From positions 1,771,213 through 1,835,212 of the forward strand of contig ML213506.1 of NCBI GenBank assembly GCA_004369045.1: 64,000 nucleotides of DNA, written 5' to 3'. Below the pieces are notes generated by a model. It was not told where the DNA came from. It made no database searches and worked only from the letters and a program-made list of their open reading frames with translations. Within the stretch, counting starts at the first letter, position 1; each line of letters starts with the position of its first letter. The translations under genes and the position numbers were made by a program. Below are positions 26,058 to 38,521 of the stretch, piece by piece. Source of the stretch: Heliocybe sulcata. Lineage: Eukaryota > Basidiomycota > Agaricomycetes > Gloeophyllales > Gloeophyllaceae.

Positions 26058-28380
26058 TCAGACTCCCTTCCCTTTCTTCCTCCTCCGTCTACCATTCGAG
26101 TCTCCATCTATCCTCCCTGCCAACGTATCGCCGCTGCCGGACAGTCTGTCGAGCAGCGAAGACCTCGCATTGGGAACTATACCCTCGCTCTTCGGATTCA
26201 TAGCCCTAGCCGCGCCCTTGATACTGAGACCACCCACGGTATCTGTGCCGGGTTCCGGAGACGGAAGACGCTGCTCCTTGCGCCCTATACCTCGGATCTG
26301 CAGTTGCGGCTTCGGTGGTAAACCATGTACCTCACGCGCGGGAGGTGGTCCGGACGCATTCAAGCGGCTGAGCAGAGACGGCGTCGCTGGTCGGCTGCCG
26401 CTGCCGGCTTCCGTCCTGGGTTTCTTCTGCGACTCTGGGGGCATCCCGCTCGCGCCAGCATCGCCTTTGGGGCCGGAGAGGCTCTTGCGCATTGCTTCCG
26501 CCGCACGACTACTGGATCCAACAATTTGGCTCTGCATCAATGGCGCTACTGAGGCCGAGCGGGGTGGCAAGGTGTCATCGCGTTCATGAATCTTTCTCTT
26601 CAGAGTGACAGGTGCGCCGTTGTTCCTGCTAGGTTTACCTTCTAAGATGTTAGTATCGGATGCCGACTGCGCCAGGGGTGGCTTGGCTGGCGTAGATAGT
26701 AATGGCTGCTCAAATAGAGAAGAGAAACGTGTCGGATAAATGTGGCGAGAATCAGAGACGGCCCATTGCGAACCCTTATAAGGTCTTGTATTTCTTGATC
26801 ATGTTCCGTTGTCTTCTGGTTAGATAGCGCGACTGCCAGAATCTTGCGAAGCGAAGCGATCATGGGAGTCGGGAGAGACCATCCATCGTTTTGATGACGC
26901 TGTCCGCAAGGCACGGTTAAGATTTGGCAAAAACTTTCCTGTGCATTACCATACCTGAACAACAGCGTGCAAAAGCTTCCGACAGTCGCCCCACACTGTG
27001 GGTTCTTGGGATTCCGAAGTCGCCAAGCACTTAACCAGCTGTTAGTCAAAGCTTTGTCGAAGCGAGGAAGTAATTACCTCAAAGAGAACAATGGAGGCAT
27101 CGACGACCTGATTACGCACGGAAGTAAGGTCTTCGGGCGACACATGGTTAGGGTTTTCGCCCTCTGAGATTACAACCCATAGCGCTTCAGCGAGATCGTG
27201 GATGACGGCGAGCTGGGTCGCCTGGGCAAGCCTCGAGAACGCCATCCTGTTGACTAAAGTAGAGCAATAGAAGCGAGCTATGTGGAGAGGGTGACCCGCA
27301 CGCCGCTCAAACGAGACGAAGGTGGCCAAATCGAGAAATTGTCTTGTCGAAGCCAGCAAGAGCGGTTGTGGAGATGGTCGGAGCTCTTGTGCGAGAGTCG
27401 CCCGAGCACGGGCAAGAAGGGTTTGCAGGAGCTTGTCGCCTCGAGGAGAGTACGAACGCAGCGAAGGAAGAGCCAACAGAATGTTATGTACGATAGGACG
27501 AATATCCATGTAAGATAGTTTCGCCACAGCCTACAAGCAAGACGTTGAGAAGTATAGATAGCGAGAAGAATGTGCGACGAACCTGTAGAAGACCGTCAAA
27601 AAGTATTTCTTCACAATTGTTCTTGGCCGCATGTCGCTCTACGATAGACCGCCTAGCATCACCCGTCATAAACGCTATAACGAGTGACCGCAAACGTTCG
27701 CGGATCGCTTGCTCTTCCTCGTCCGACGGTTCCTCGAGAGGCATAATCTGATCGCAAAGGACGCCCAGCGTGACCGGGGCATCCATGTCGAGGTGCTCCA
27801 GGAGGGCCTTCTTCACGACGACCACCTCAGCAGGCTCGTCTTCATGTTGGCCAGATTAGCGCCGCCGCCAACCATACCGAGCCTCACAGGGTATCGACGA
27901 GGCAGTCTAACTTACCACTCTGTAGCAGCTGTACCAGGACATCAGCATTCCTCTTGATCCATTTCCGTTGCGTCCTCGACACTTGTACGATAGCGTGATA
28001 TCCCTCTATCCGTATCTGTGGAACTGTCAGCTCGCGAAGAGGGAGGATAGCAGAGGAAGGTCGTACTTTCGATATCGGATCTTCGCACAAGTCGTACACC
28101 GCATTGATTGCGTCGTCCTCCATGTCTGGGAAGTCCACAATGTAGTTCTTGATGTTGGAAGCAACCAGACTTTTGACAGTGGGGTAAGGTGAATGTGCGA
28201 GCTCTATGAGTTTTCGCAACGTCTCTCTTCGCTGGAATCCAAAGAAGTCTTCATACACTTGTCCGGATATCACTCGAGTGTTCAAGAACGTACCAGGTTT
28301 CCAGCCCTATCAGCATGTCTATCCGCTCGACGCAGCAGTTCCCGTATCTCTCTCTCCTGCTCGACCTGGTTCCTGTCCAT
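26058..28380 (-). CDS. API5: Apoptosis inhibitor 5 (API5/AAC-11) homologue
   Basis: Eight exons (28294-28380, 28067-28231, 27916-28015, 27584-27839, 27078-27530, 26955-27029, 26774-26900, 26058-26705) sum to exactly 636 aa. The N-terminal two thirds form a HEAT/ARM-like helical repeat array with API5 landmarks: DAINAVYDLCEDPISKIRIE, IKRNADVLVQLLQSDEPAE, VKKALLEHLDMDAPVTLG and PLHIARFYCSTLV. The rest is disordered and basic, ending in a nuclear-localisation-like RRRRKKGKGV. In animals API5 is a nuclear scaffold that binds FGF2 and the DNA fragmentation factor Acinus and takes part in mRNA export. Saccharomyces has no counterpart known to me. What it does in a fungus is unknown; a nuclear RNA-related scaffold is an inference. 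Confidence 0.86.
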
Positions 28381-28870
28381 CTTGGATACACGTTCGTAGT
28401 CCGAAGTCAGACGACGAGACAGCAAAGCATCAACTCGAGTTCGCGTTGTTCCTAGCAGTGAGCAGATGAAGCTCCGGTTAAGAATTCGAGGGGATTCGAA
28501 GCCACGAGGGTGAGCCCGAAACTCAGTGAAATGAGAAGTGGCACCGTGCAGGATGGCAGCAAGGCCGCAACTCGAACGACGCCCATTTCGGGTAGCAATG
28601 TTTTCGGAAATATTTGGTCCCGATTTGGGAAATTTGGCTTGTGTTTTGCATGACTTTCGCACTGTCGTGTAGTCGTAACCGTAATCAATAACGCATCACG
28701 TCTGGTCAATTTGAGCGCACACGAACGGAGACTGATGCAATTGTTGTACATAGGAAACCGGCCGACATTGGACCAGGCGCATGCAAACATGATTGATGAG
28801 ACAGAAGTCGTGAAGAGGTACCAAAACATGAGAGACAGAGGATGCAGATACGGCATTCAGCTTCAACTCT
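28381..28870. other. Intergenic region (API5 promoter and Rieske 3' flank)
   Basis: 490 bp between the Rieske oxygenase gene and the API5 start. Both genes are on the minus strand. No further feature is recognised. Confidence 0.3.
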
Positions 28871-30427
28871 CTACCACTCCAGATCCTTGCCGCCGCCGCA
28901 CGAGCCGCTCTCTAGCCCTCTGCAGACGTCGTCCTCCGCGCTATCTCTCGATCCCAAAGACGCAGGGCTGATTTCCCTCCCAGCTGCCTTCTCCAATTCG
29001 TGATGCTCTAGGACTCTCTCCCTGACCAGATTCTGGTAGTAGAGGACTCCATTCTCCTTCTCTGGGTGGAGAACACCAGTCGTGTACACGCCCGCCCGAA
29101 GATTGCGCTGCGTCGCCTGGCAGAGATCAAAATCCTCCTGCTCGACTGGGGAAAAAAATAAATGCGTTATTATCGCGCATAGATAAAGCACTCGTCGACT
29201 ATTACCTTGCTTCAAGAAATCAATGAACTCGAGAATCTCCTGTTCGTCGACGCCCTTCTTCTGGTAGATATCGTACTCAAGGACCGTCTTCGTCGCCGAC
29301 ACAGGGACGACGCGCAGCGTATACCACGCCGGCGAGTAGCAGTTGATGCCGCTGTTCGGGAACGTGTACACCCAGAGCCCATCGAATTCGCCCGCGCTGT
29401 TCCTCGCCTTCTCCAGCGCCTCCTGCTCGGCGACCTGCTCAGCGAAGATGAAGGAGCCCAGCCACTCCGTGATGGAGCCGCTGCGCTGGCGCTCGCCAGG
29501 ACGCTTAGGCGGCGGGGCGGCTCGCGCGGGGCGCTGGTCGGCGAAGTGGCGGCAGTAGTTGGAGCGAGGCATGACTTTGTAGGTCGGAATAGAAAAAGCC
29601 TTCGTAAGGCCAGGGTGTGCTGTGCAGACAAGCATGGTGAGTGAGAAGAGAATATATACGGAAGAAGTGTGCACCTACCGGTCGGACAGTGATAACATTC
29701 CTGGTAGCCGTCCATGAGGGCTTTCCAGTTAAAGTCGCCGCGCAGTTCGTAGGATTCACGATACTCGTACTGCGAGAAATCAAACTCCTTCATCTCATCC
29801 TCGAATCCCCTGAAGATCTCCTGGAACGGCGGTGGATTCGGGGAAGCGGTGAAATTCACGAAAACCAGGCCGGTGTCGGTAACATGGGTGTGGATGGAGA
29901 ACAAGCCGTTCTCGGACTTGTTGAAACCAGGCACGTTGTCGAACTGGGGAGCCTTGCGCAAGGCCCCGCGAGTGTCGTAACACCAGCCATGATAACCGCA
30001 GGATAAGACGCCGGCCATGCCAACGTTGCCTTCTTTCTTCTTCGCAACAGGGTATGCGCGGTGTCTGCACGCATTGTGGAAGGCGCGGAGGACTGGCTTC
30101 TCGAGTTCTTGTCCGGGCGCTGCCTTCTCGCGGATGACGAAGAAGGGATAACCGGCGATTTCGAACGTGAAATAGCTGCCCTCTTTCTCGAACCGCGAGA
30201 CATGCGTTACAAAGAGCCAGGACTGGACAGAGATATTAATACGAGTGTGGACGCAAGCTTAGCTGAGTACGGACCTGAGAGAAGATAGCTCTTCGTTCTA
30301 GTTCGTAAAGTCGTTCCGATGACCACCAAGAACTGGGGAGAGTGTTTGTGTTCGATCGTACCTGGACAGTCGGGGCATCCTGGGGACCCGTAGGTACGTC
30401 AGCGGGGGCGAGCGGGCTGGCAAGCAT
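28871..30427 (-). CDS. Rieske-type ring-hydroxylating / choline-monooxygenase-like oxygenase
   Basis: Four exons (30275-30427, 29679-30222, 29206-29619, 28871-29145) sum to 461 aa. The N-terminal Rieske [2Fe-2S] domain has Cys-x-His in CRHRAYPV and Cys-x2-His in LSCGYHGWCYD. The catalytic domain has the mononuclear-iron motif NWKALMDGYQECYHCPTAH (His, His with a bridging acid) and a C-terminal lipocalin-like part. The architecture is that of an alpha subunit of aromatic-ring dioxygenases; fungal members of this length resemble choline or carnitine monooxygenases. It would need a separate reductase, which is not in the window. The start is taken at 30427 because this frame runs unspliced into SSWWSSERLYELERRAIF. 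Confidence 0.9.
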
Positions 30428-31312
30428 GACGCCTGTTGTTGGTAAGAGGGGCAAGGCAGGTTCCCTGAGCGAGCCGCATATGCGAGGCATATATAGCACC
30501 CTTGAAGGAGGGACCTGAATAGGGGCAGTTAGGATTTGTCGTTCCGCATAGGCGAGCGAAGCCAACGTTATCGTCACCGGGTTCTGTAGGGAAGCTCACT
30601 CCGAGATCTCATCCTTGTACACGACCAATATCCTTCTCAATTGCCAGCCAATGATATTGAGGGGCCGGTTCCAGGAAGAGGTCATGCAATGATATCACGG
30701 GGCGAGCATGATAGTAAGGCTGATAAGGTGATAGGTTATCGACAAGTCTCATGGGGAGCCTTGAGTCAATAGAACCGTCGTACGGGCTCTGTGATAGTCA
30801 TGTCGAAGCTCTCGACCCTGCCACTGACTACATAATGCTATTCAGCACAGACAATGTTCATCAACAGTTGTAATGGCGGGGAGTAGGCAACCTCGTACCG
30901 GGGTAGATAGCAGATATCGTGCGCACACGTCGAGATCGATAGTACCCCTGCCGTACTATCAAATGTAGGCGAGTCCGTCGATCTTCCGCTTAATCCGAGG
31001 ACAGGCGACAACAGGGCGATTCGTGGAGTACGCGCATATTGCAGAGCTGACTGGAGATCCTAAACCCGGAATCCTGTCTACGTCGCAACGACGGTAAGCT
31101 TCGACGATTCGCGGCACTGTAGTCTGTGAGGACTGTGGAAAGCAGCTTCATCTCCTGCGAAATCCAAGCAGCTCTGTCATCGGTGAGACATAGCAAAGAA
31201 GGTTTCTTTAGGTTACTTTAGCGCGACATACCGAATCCGGGGTATAAATACGTAACAGACGCCACAACAAGTCGCTGGGCACTCTCGAGCTCGCCTCTGG
31301 CTCAGCGCTGGT
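30428..31312. other. Divergent intergenic region
   Basis: 885 bp between the starts of two divergently transcribed genes (Rieske oxygenase and acyltransferase). No conserved motif is obvious and no open frame is credible. Confidence 0.35.
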
Positions 31313-33740
31313 ATGCCTAACTTCTGGATCCTTCACCGGGTGCTCGTTCGTATTGCAGGATGGGCGGTGGTCTCCTTCTTCAGTCAGATTCGTGTAGTGG
31401 GAGGTGATAATGTCACGGAGCGTGGACCACTCATTATGTGCGCTTGCAAACGTCTGCGGATACATCGTACTTACGCTGAATGTGAAGCACTTCTACGCAT
31501 CATAACATGATGCTGGACCCTGCTATTCTCTGTTAGTGCTCTTTTCCATATTGTACAACTCATTCGGAGCTTGACTCGTGGGACCAGCGTCGGCCTTCCC
31601 CAACTCTCGGGTCCTGCACTACTGGAGCAAAGGTATGATATCCTATCAGAGTCCAAACAAATGCCTACATTGTTCCTGACTCTCGCCATCTTCTAAGCAA
31701 GTTTGTTCGCAAACCCATTCGCGAAATGGGTTTTGGAGAGCACAGGCAACATCCCGGTAGAACGCAAGTCCAAGGACCGCCAGGTCTTGTTCCGCGGTAC
31801 ATTCGAGGCGCTCGCTAAGGGTTACGCTGTCGCACTTTTCCCGGAAGGGACAAGTTACACCGAACCACGGATCATGCAGGTGAAGGACGGCGCTGCATGG
31901 GCTGCCCTGGAGTACACCAAGTGGGCTCTGGAGAACCCGGAGAAGGCAGCCAAAGACCCTGTGGTCATTGTCCCTGCTGCCATTGTGTACACGGACAAGA
32001 GCAAATACCGGAGCAATGTCAGTCTGTATCTCATTGTCATCGATTGCTACTTATCAGCGTAACTCGTATTAGGTGATTATGGAGTGAGTGCAGAGTTTGT
32101 GCGTCCCATGCTACAGTCTCACAGCCGGTGATTTTTGCCTCATAGATTCGGTCAACATATCACGATGGATCCGTATCTTGAGCAGTTCATGAAAGGAGAC
32201 GAGGAGGAACGGCGTGCTGCAGTCAAACGTCTAACGCGAGACCTCGAACGTGGCTTTTTTAAAATAACTATTAACGCTCCTGACTGGTGCGTGTCCTCGA
32301 TATCCATCTCATGCCATTCTGACTCTACGTCAAGGGATACTCTGTACGTGGCACGCATGGCTCGCGATCTCCTGTGGGAGGACGACGAAGACATAAACCT
32401 TGACGATTTTGTAACGATTTCGCAAACGTAGGTGTGAGAGTAATCAACGCTCGGGCTTTACTCACGTTACGCTCTCGATCCTATAGACTAGTGGATCTAT
32501 TCTCGACACCGGACGTAACGCCCAACTTCAGTTCCGTCAAGAGGTACCTCCTCGAATACTACTCCCTTCTCCAATCCACCAACTTGACCAACTCGACACT
32601 ATCCTCGCTTCCTCTTTCGTCTACCCTGGACCCCAGCAACGCCAACGTCCGCCTCCCCTCTCGCCTCTGGACCCTCACTGCCCTCATCTTTTCCACTTTG
32701 GCTGTCCTCATCCGTTTACCGTTCTTCTTGGTGCCGTTCATCATACATGCTCCGGCTTACTTCCTGGGGAGGCTTGGTGCTAGGTTGGTCGAGGAGGAAG
32801 AGGAGACGCAGGCGCAGAACAAAGTTGTGTTTGGGCTATTGTTCGTCGTGATGGCGTATCCTGCAACGTTCTTTTTCCTATGGGCGTTCTTGTGGTATAC
32901 TCCTATTGGCGCGTTAGTTGCGGCGGCTACGGTCTTCCTCTTCGCGCAGTATCATAATAAGCTGGTCAATGGTATGTTCACTCTTATTTGTTTCGAAAGG
33001 TCAGAATAGTAATCTAACTACGTATCAGACAACTACGAACAGTGAGCGTTTATGATCTCGGAGATGGTCGTCTGACATCTGACGTTCATATCAGTGCTAA
33101 GCGTGTAGTAGCAGCATGGCGCGTCCTGGTCGGAGTATGGATGCCAAAGCGTTGGGACCTCTCCATACCCGCTCTGGCGCAATACACAACACCTCGCATT
33201 CCTCCCGAGAATCCTTGGATAGACAGGCCCAAGAAGCAGAGCGACTCGACTTCGGAATCGCCTGCTCCAGAACCTCAAGCGAAAGCCGTTTCAGGAGTCG
33301 CAGCGGAGCCTCGAGTCAAGTCTCGCCGCCGACGTCCTCCCTCCCGGCGTCTCATCCGGCACGTCCTGCGCGCTCGCGTGCAGGCTGCCCGGGCGCTCGC
33401 CTCGTTCTTCGAGCAGCTGGAGAAGGGCGCTGACGCGCAAGGCAAGTGGGTGCGCGCCTCTGCTCACCTCGCGCGTCAGTTTGGCGGGCGGATAGACGAG
33501 GACGATACGGGTAAGGAGATTGACAGCGGGGTGTCGTCCTACTGCGGTCCTACTGGGTGGAGGTCCGCGAGGGAGGTTGTGGCGTTCCTCAGGAGGAAGG
33601 GGGCAAAGATTACTGGACTGGAGAGGAGGGTGGAAGGAGAGTGGGCGGCGTTTGCTAACGGGGATCTCAGTCCTACTGAGGAGAGCGATGCGCCACAGGA
33701 TGAGTTTACTTGGGTTCCTGCTGGGCATCGGGAGGAGTGA
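31313..33740 (+). CDS. Glycerol-3-phosphate / lysophospholipid acyltransferase (PlsC domain), GPT2/SCT1-like
   Basis: Ten exons (31313-31437, 31488-31531, 31588-31632, 31698-32017, 32073-32083, 32146-32286, 32335-32427, 32487-32971, 33029-33041, 33095-33740) sum to 640 aa. PlsC motifs appear in order: HHNMMLD (the H-x4-D catalytic pair) near residue 45, GNIPVERK, FPEGTSY and VPAAIVY. At least two long hydrophobic segments lie in the second half (LWTLTALIFSTLAVLIRLPF and VVFGLLFVVMAYPATFFFL), so it is an ER membrane enzyme. It probably catalyses the first acylation in glycerolipid synthesis from glycerol-3-phosphate or DHAP. The C-terminal 200 residues are basic and disordered. Two micro-exons (11 and 13 nt) are needed to keep the frame. 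Confidence 0.88.
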
Positions 33741-34408
33741 TCGGTGGCGCGAATGGGCGTGTGGCGTTCATGATCACTTTCGGAGATTTTATGGTCTCGT
33801 ATGACCAGTGTAATCTTGAGTGCTCTGATAATCTATCTTTCTTTTCTAATAATCGGTTCGTACGCATTTCGATCGTGTTTCACGGTTCCGTGCTTGATCC
33901 TGTCCGAATGACCGACGGTGTAGACTGATGATCGTAAGACCGTATTGAGTTGGTCAGACTACGTCGCAAGGCAGCTAGTATTTCAATCTCTGTATATTCG
34001 ATTCCACAGGCCAAATACGAGGGCATCGAGCGTTAGTAGCTGGCGAAACATATATGCTACATAATATTCCAGAAATAACATACTGCCTTTTATGGAACGG
34101 ACTCAAAACGAACCCGAAGCTGTACCGCTTGGGCGTGCCACCTTCCGTTTCAACCTTCGTTATCCGCGCTTTCGTCTTCACAGCGTGGCCAAGCGCGTTG
34201 CCTTCCTCCATCCTAGAGGACATCGCGCATCTCTGTCGACCTTTTGCTTATAGCATTGTCGAGACACTCCTCTTTTCCGGGGTGTTCTGATTCTATTCGC
34301 AGGTATGATATCCAATAATGCCTATCGACACAGTTCAAGACGCCCTTGCTATTCACAGACACGACGTACCTTGTACCGTTTATTCTTTCCCATTTCCCCA
34401 TCAACAAT
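33741..34408. other. Intergenic region upstream of the checkpoint kinase
   Basis: 668 bp holding the 3' flank of the acyltransferase and the kinase promoter. I see no ACGCGT box here, in contrast to intron 1 of the kinase gene. Confidence 0.4.
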
Positions 34409-36996
34409 ATGATGGAACCCCCTCCTGTTCCTTCCCAAGACCAAGAGGAACTTGAAGAATCTCCCATGGACGACGTGATCGAGTCCACGCAGGAAGCCAC
34501 CCAGTCCACGCAGGCAGCATCGCAGTCCCAGCCCCAGAACAGCCAGGCCGATGAACATATATGGGGCTTCTTGCAACCATGTAACCCGGTGCTGAGGCGG
34601 ATCGACATGTGGAAGGCTAAGCCTCTGTACCAGTTCGGACGCAATGCAGCCGTGGGCGTTAATGCTGTTGTATTCCCGGGTCTGAAGATCAGTGAGTGCT
34701 TCTGACATGTCTATCGCGCGTTCTGCGGCGGATTACGCGTCGGCGACGCGTCTGGACGCGTGAATCATGGCTGGTTGCTGATGAATGACTTTTGAAGGTA
34801 ACATTCATTGTACTATTGAATGGGACGGCATGGAAGATCCGCGCAGCGTCGTGACAGTCCACGACAAGTCTAGTAATGGTACTTTTGTGAGGTGCTTTAC
34901 TCCAACAGGGCTTTCATCACGACTCATTGCCACACTCAGATCAATGGCCGCCGGATAGGCAAGGGCCAGTATGGCATTCTGCGAGATGGCAACGAGATTG
35001 CATTTGGCACCCCGACACCCCAGGAGAATCCTATGGACGACTACCGTCTGTGTACTCTATTCCATTCAGCGATTCGAATCTGAGTGGCGTATTATAGGAT
35101 TTTTATTCCGCCTCACAGCCGGCGGTCCACCTGCCACCGGCTTCTACAAGGAATACGACATCGGGCTGCAGCTGGGCAAGGGGACGTTCGCTTCTGTCTA
35201 CAAGGCCATCCACAAAGAGTCGGGCCAGTGGTATGCCGTGAAGATTATCGACCTCGCAAAAGTCAAGAATCCTGTTGAGGCCGATGAGAATGGCAAACCG
35301 AAGAGCAGATCCCAGTCCTTCGCCCGGGAGATCATGATCCTTGAGTCGTTGCAGCACAAGAACATTTGTCAATTAAAGGAAGCCTTCTTCCAAACGGAAT
35401 ACCAGAGCATCAGTAAGAAGGCCGGACACGCGTAGCCAGAGCCCGACTTATTTGCCCCCGCAGATCTGGTCCTCGAACTTGTGGAAGGAGGTGATCTGCT
35501 GGACCACATCCTCAGCCGTGGTGGTTTGAGTACGTATTGTCTTCTATCATATTATACCAGCACTCAGCATATGATTCGTTCGATTGCAGTGGAAGACGAA
35601 GCGCAGCATATCGCGTACCAAATGTGCGATGCTCTGGCGGTGAGTATCTATAAAGTCCGGTTAACCCACGCCGCTGAACGGTGTTCCAGTACATCCATAG
35701 CCGAGGCATCGCCCATCGCGATCTAAAGCCGGAGGTCAGTGAAATGCGAGCCGTTACATTCACTAGAGGTTCACTGAGTAGTGCTATCACAGAACGTGCT
35801 GCTTACGAGGGATGTTCCCCCGGTTGTTAAAGTAGCAGATTTCGGGCTTGCCAAGGCCGTCGATAGTTTGACAATGCTTCGCGTCCGTGAACATATCTCG
35901 CATATGGCTTCGTGGCTCTGACGATACCCCTTGTTTCCAGACAATGTGTGGCACACCCAGCTATCTAGCTCCGGAGGTCGTCTCCCAGACTGCGAATCAG
36001 GAAGGCTACCATCAGATCGTGGACAGTTGGAGCGTTGGAGTCATTGTGTTCTCCATGTAAGCTGGAATTCTCGGGTACGGAGTATCTGCTTCTAATATGG
36101 CCTTCTTGTTTGCAGGGTCACGAACAGTAGTCCCTTCTTAGAAGATGAAAATCTCGATATTATGCACAGGATCCTGCAAAGACAGATTGATTGGAAGACG
36201 CTTCACGGTGCGAACGTGTCCCAGCTGGGTTAGTTCCTCTTTTCCCATCGCCACTTGGCAAACTGACAAATCGGCTTTCGTGACAGCCATCGATTTTGTG
36301 ACAAAACTACTGGAGATCAACCCCGACCATCGTATGACACTGGATGCGGCTCGCTTCCACCCTTGGCTTGCACAGTATGCATCTAAAAAGGGAATCCAGC
36401 AGACGGGCTACCCAGTGAATTGCCTTGCCGCTGAACAGCGCCGGACAGAGTCTGCAACAGCGCTAGCCAATGCCCCACCTGCTGAACAGGATAATCTGCC
36501 TTCTCAGGAACCCAAACTGGAACCGGAGCTTTCGGAGCTAATCCCCATCCCTGGTGCATTCCCATCCGGCGCAGGACGCACGGGCGAGCGACTTCTACGG
36601 CGTCGCAGTCACGTCATCACGGATGCCGCCGAGAACGGTGAGGAGCTGCCTCAGCCCTCGCAGGAGATGATTGCCAACGTGACTGGGGAGAGTCCGAGCC
36701 GAGCTGGAAGTCAGTACGGGAATGGCAACAAGAGGAAGGCCATGAGTCCTGTTCCGGAGGATGAGTCCGAGCAAGACAGCCAAAGGTCTAATCCTTTGTC
36801 TGACGCGAATGGCTCGAGTCGCGCGAGGGCCCGAGGGAAAGGTAAGGCGACCGCAGCTCCATCTGAGAGTCCACGCGCGGGCGCGACACGTACGCGAGGC
36901 GCTGCTGCCCAGCTGAAGGAAGAAGAGGAAGAGGAGGACTTTGAGGAAGAGAGGTTCAGACGTGCCTCCCGCCCGAAAGTTGCTCGAAGGGTGTGA
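34409..36996 (+). CDS. CHK2: FHA-domain Ser/Thr checkpoint kinase (CHK2/Cds1/Rad53 family)
   Basis: Eleven exons (34409-34691, 34798-34886, 34940-35045, 35098-35412, 35464-35529, 35590-35639, 35690-35734, 35793-35882, 35941-36056, 36116-36228, 36287-36996) sum to 660 aa. Domain order is that of Chk2. First comes an N-terminal SQ/TQ cluster, six S/T-Q in about 22 residues (STQEATQSTQAASQSQ and following). Then an FHA domain (about 60-165) with FGRN, SNIHC and NGTFINGRR. Then a kinase domain (about 176-440) with GKGTFASV, AVKII, HRDLKPEN, DFG and APE all intact. The tail is acidic and Lys-rich. It acts in the nucleus below ATM/ATR after DNA damage or replication stall. Intron 1 contains three ACGCGT boxes. 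The start is the ATG at 34409 (MMEPPPV). Confidence 0.95.
34735..34761. promoter_or_regulatory. Three phased ACGCGT (MluI cell-cycle box) sites in intron 1
   Basis: ACGCGT occurs at 34735-34740, 34746-34751 and 34756-34761, starts 11 and 10 bp apart (one helical turn), inside the 106-nt first intron of the checkpoint kinase gene. ACGCGT is the binding site of MBF, the Mbp1/Res-Swi6 factor that drives G1/S genes in yeasts and is conserved in basidiomycetes. Chance co-occurrence of three in 27 bp is very unlikely in ordinary sequence. That MBF binds here is inference. Confidence 0.6.
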
Positions 36997-37262
36997 TGTC
37001 AGGACGCGTTTTCACTTGTCATCTGCTAATGTATCTTGCTGCCGATCTGGGAAGTACTTGGCTTTCGTGCTGGTTTCTCTCTTTCTCGTTTTGCTCTGGT
37101 ACATACCATCTGTACTTTGTAGTCGCTGTCTTTTCCTGCTGTCAGTTAATGTATCCCTCTGATCCGACACTGATCGCGCCTTGTATATCTATATTATCAT
37201 CTGTTCCCACAATATAGCGTCATGCACAATGCTTGCGGCTATAGCTTTCGACTTCGACCATA

Positions 37263-38521
37263 ATGACGAGCAGCAATTTCCTGTCAATCTTTGGCAAGAG
37301 AGTCGTCACCCTTGACGGAGGGTTGGTGAGTCCTATATATCTTGTCCTCGACCATGTTGTTACATCCACGCAGGGTACGACATTGGAAGATGTCTTCCAT
37401 CAGAATATTTGCCATACATCCCTGTGGTCAGCACAACCGATCCAAGAAAATCCTGAAATCATTGTCCAAGCACATCTGGCATTCCTTCGAGCAGGTGCCA
37501 GAGTAATCTCAGCGTCGACGTAGGTCGAAGATGATCCACCCCCGATCTGGTTTGCATTCTAATCAGGTTACACAGGTACCAATGCGCCTACGAGACTTTC
37601 GGACGGTCGGGCTACAGCCGGGAAGATGCTGAAAATACCATGACCAAGGCCGTCCAACTGGCTGTGGAGGCCAAAAAGCGATTCCTACAAGATCGGGACG
37701 ACGGAGACTCGGTCAAGATCGCGCTCTCCTTCGGACCTTTCGGCGCAACCCTGAACCCAGCACAGGAATTCGATGGCTTCTACCCAACTCCGTACGGCCC
37801 TCGCGCATATTCCTCCGAAAGCGACAATACCAATTCCTTCGCCGCGGGCGAGGAGGCCAAAGAAGAGGAAGCAATCGCTGCCCTCGCGCAATTCCATTTG
37901 CGGAGGCTGCTGGTGTTCGCCAAGCAACCGGATACGTGGAGCAGCTTTGATTGTCTCGCGTTTGAGACGGTACCCTTGATCCGCGAGGTGAAGGGGATCC
38001 GTAGAGCTGTGAAATTCTTGTACGAGAGTCAACTAGGCTTGGAGCGGAAGCCATGGTGGATTAGCACAGTATGGCCAGAAGGGCGCTACCCTCAGGCTAA
38101 GTTGCTGGATGGGCAGCCTGTGCAACCGCAAGACGTCGTTGAGGCGCTCCTGGGCGAGGGTGACGGGCTACCCAGCCCCAAAGCATTCGGAATCAACTGT
38201 ACCACGACTTTCTTTCTTCCTCTGCTGCTAGCGGACGTACAAAGAAAAGTGCAGGAACTGGCACTTGGCTATAAGCCATGGCTTGTGCTGTATCCGAATG
38301 GAGGTGACACGTACGATCCTGTCACTCAGACGTGGATAGAGAGTAGCAGCGGCAAGCAGAAAGGGGAAAAGTGGGCAGGGCAGGTTATCGACGCTGTCAG
38401 AAACGCTTCAAGCAGTCGGGTTTGGGAAGGGATCATAGCAGGAGGCTGCTGTAGAACCGGGCCTGGCGAGATAGAAAGGTTGGCTCAGAGCATAACTTCG
38501 TTGCTGGACAAGAATCATTAG
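37263..38521 (+). CDS. Homocysteine S-methyltransferase (MHT1/SAM4 type)
   Basis: Three exons (37263-37325, 37374-37519, 37576-38521) sum to 384 aa. Transfers a methyl group from S-adenosylmethionine or S-methylmethionine to homocysteine to make methionine in the cytosol. The zinc-thiolate cysteines are present: GINCTT (about 38191-38208) and GGCCRTGP near the C-terminus (about 38442-38465). The barrel start LDGGLGTTLED, split by intron 1, and STYQCAYETFGRSGYS are typical. An insert of about 50 residues between 37740 and 37870 (Gly/Tyr/Ser-rich, then acidic) lengthens it beyond the bacterial enzyme, as is common in fungi. Confidence 0.9.

Noticed and set aside
34354-34408. Extended N-terminus of the checkpoint kinase
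   Set aside because: The extra residues start at a TTG; the first ATG in frame is 34409, and the SQ/TQ cluster begins directly after it.
35070-35083. tRNA T-loop-like string GATTCGAATC
   Set aside because: It lies in a roughly 50-nt intron of the kinase gene; there is no acceptor stem, D-arm or anticodon arm around it.
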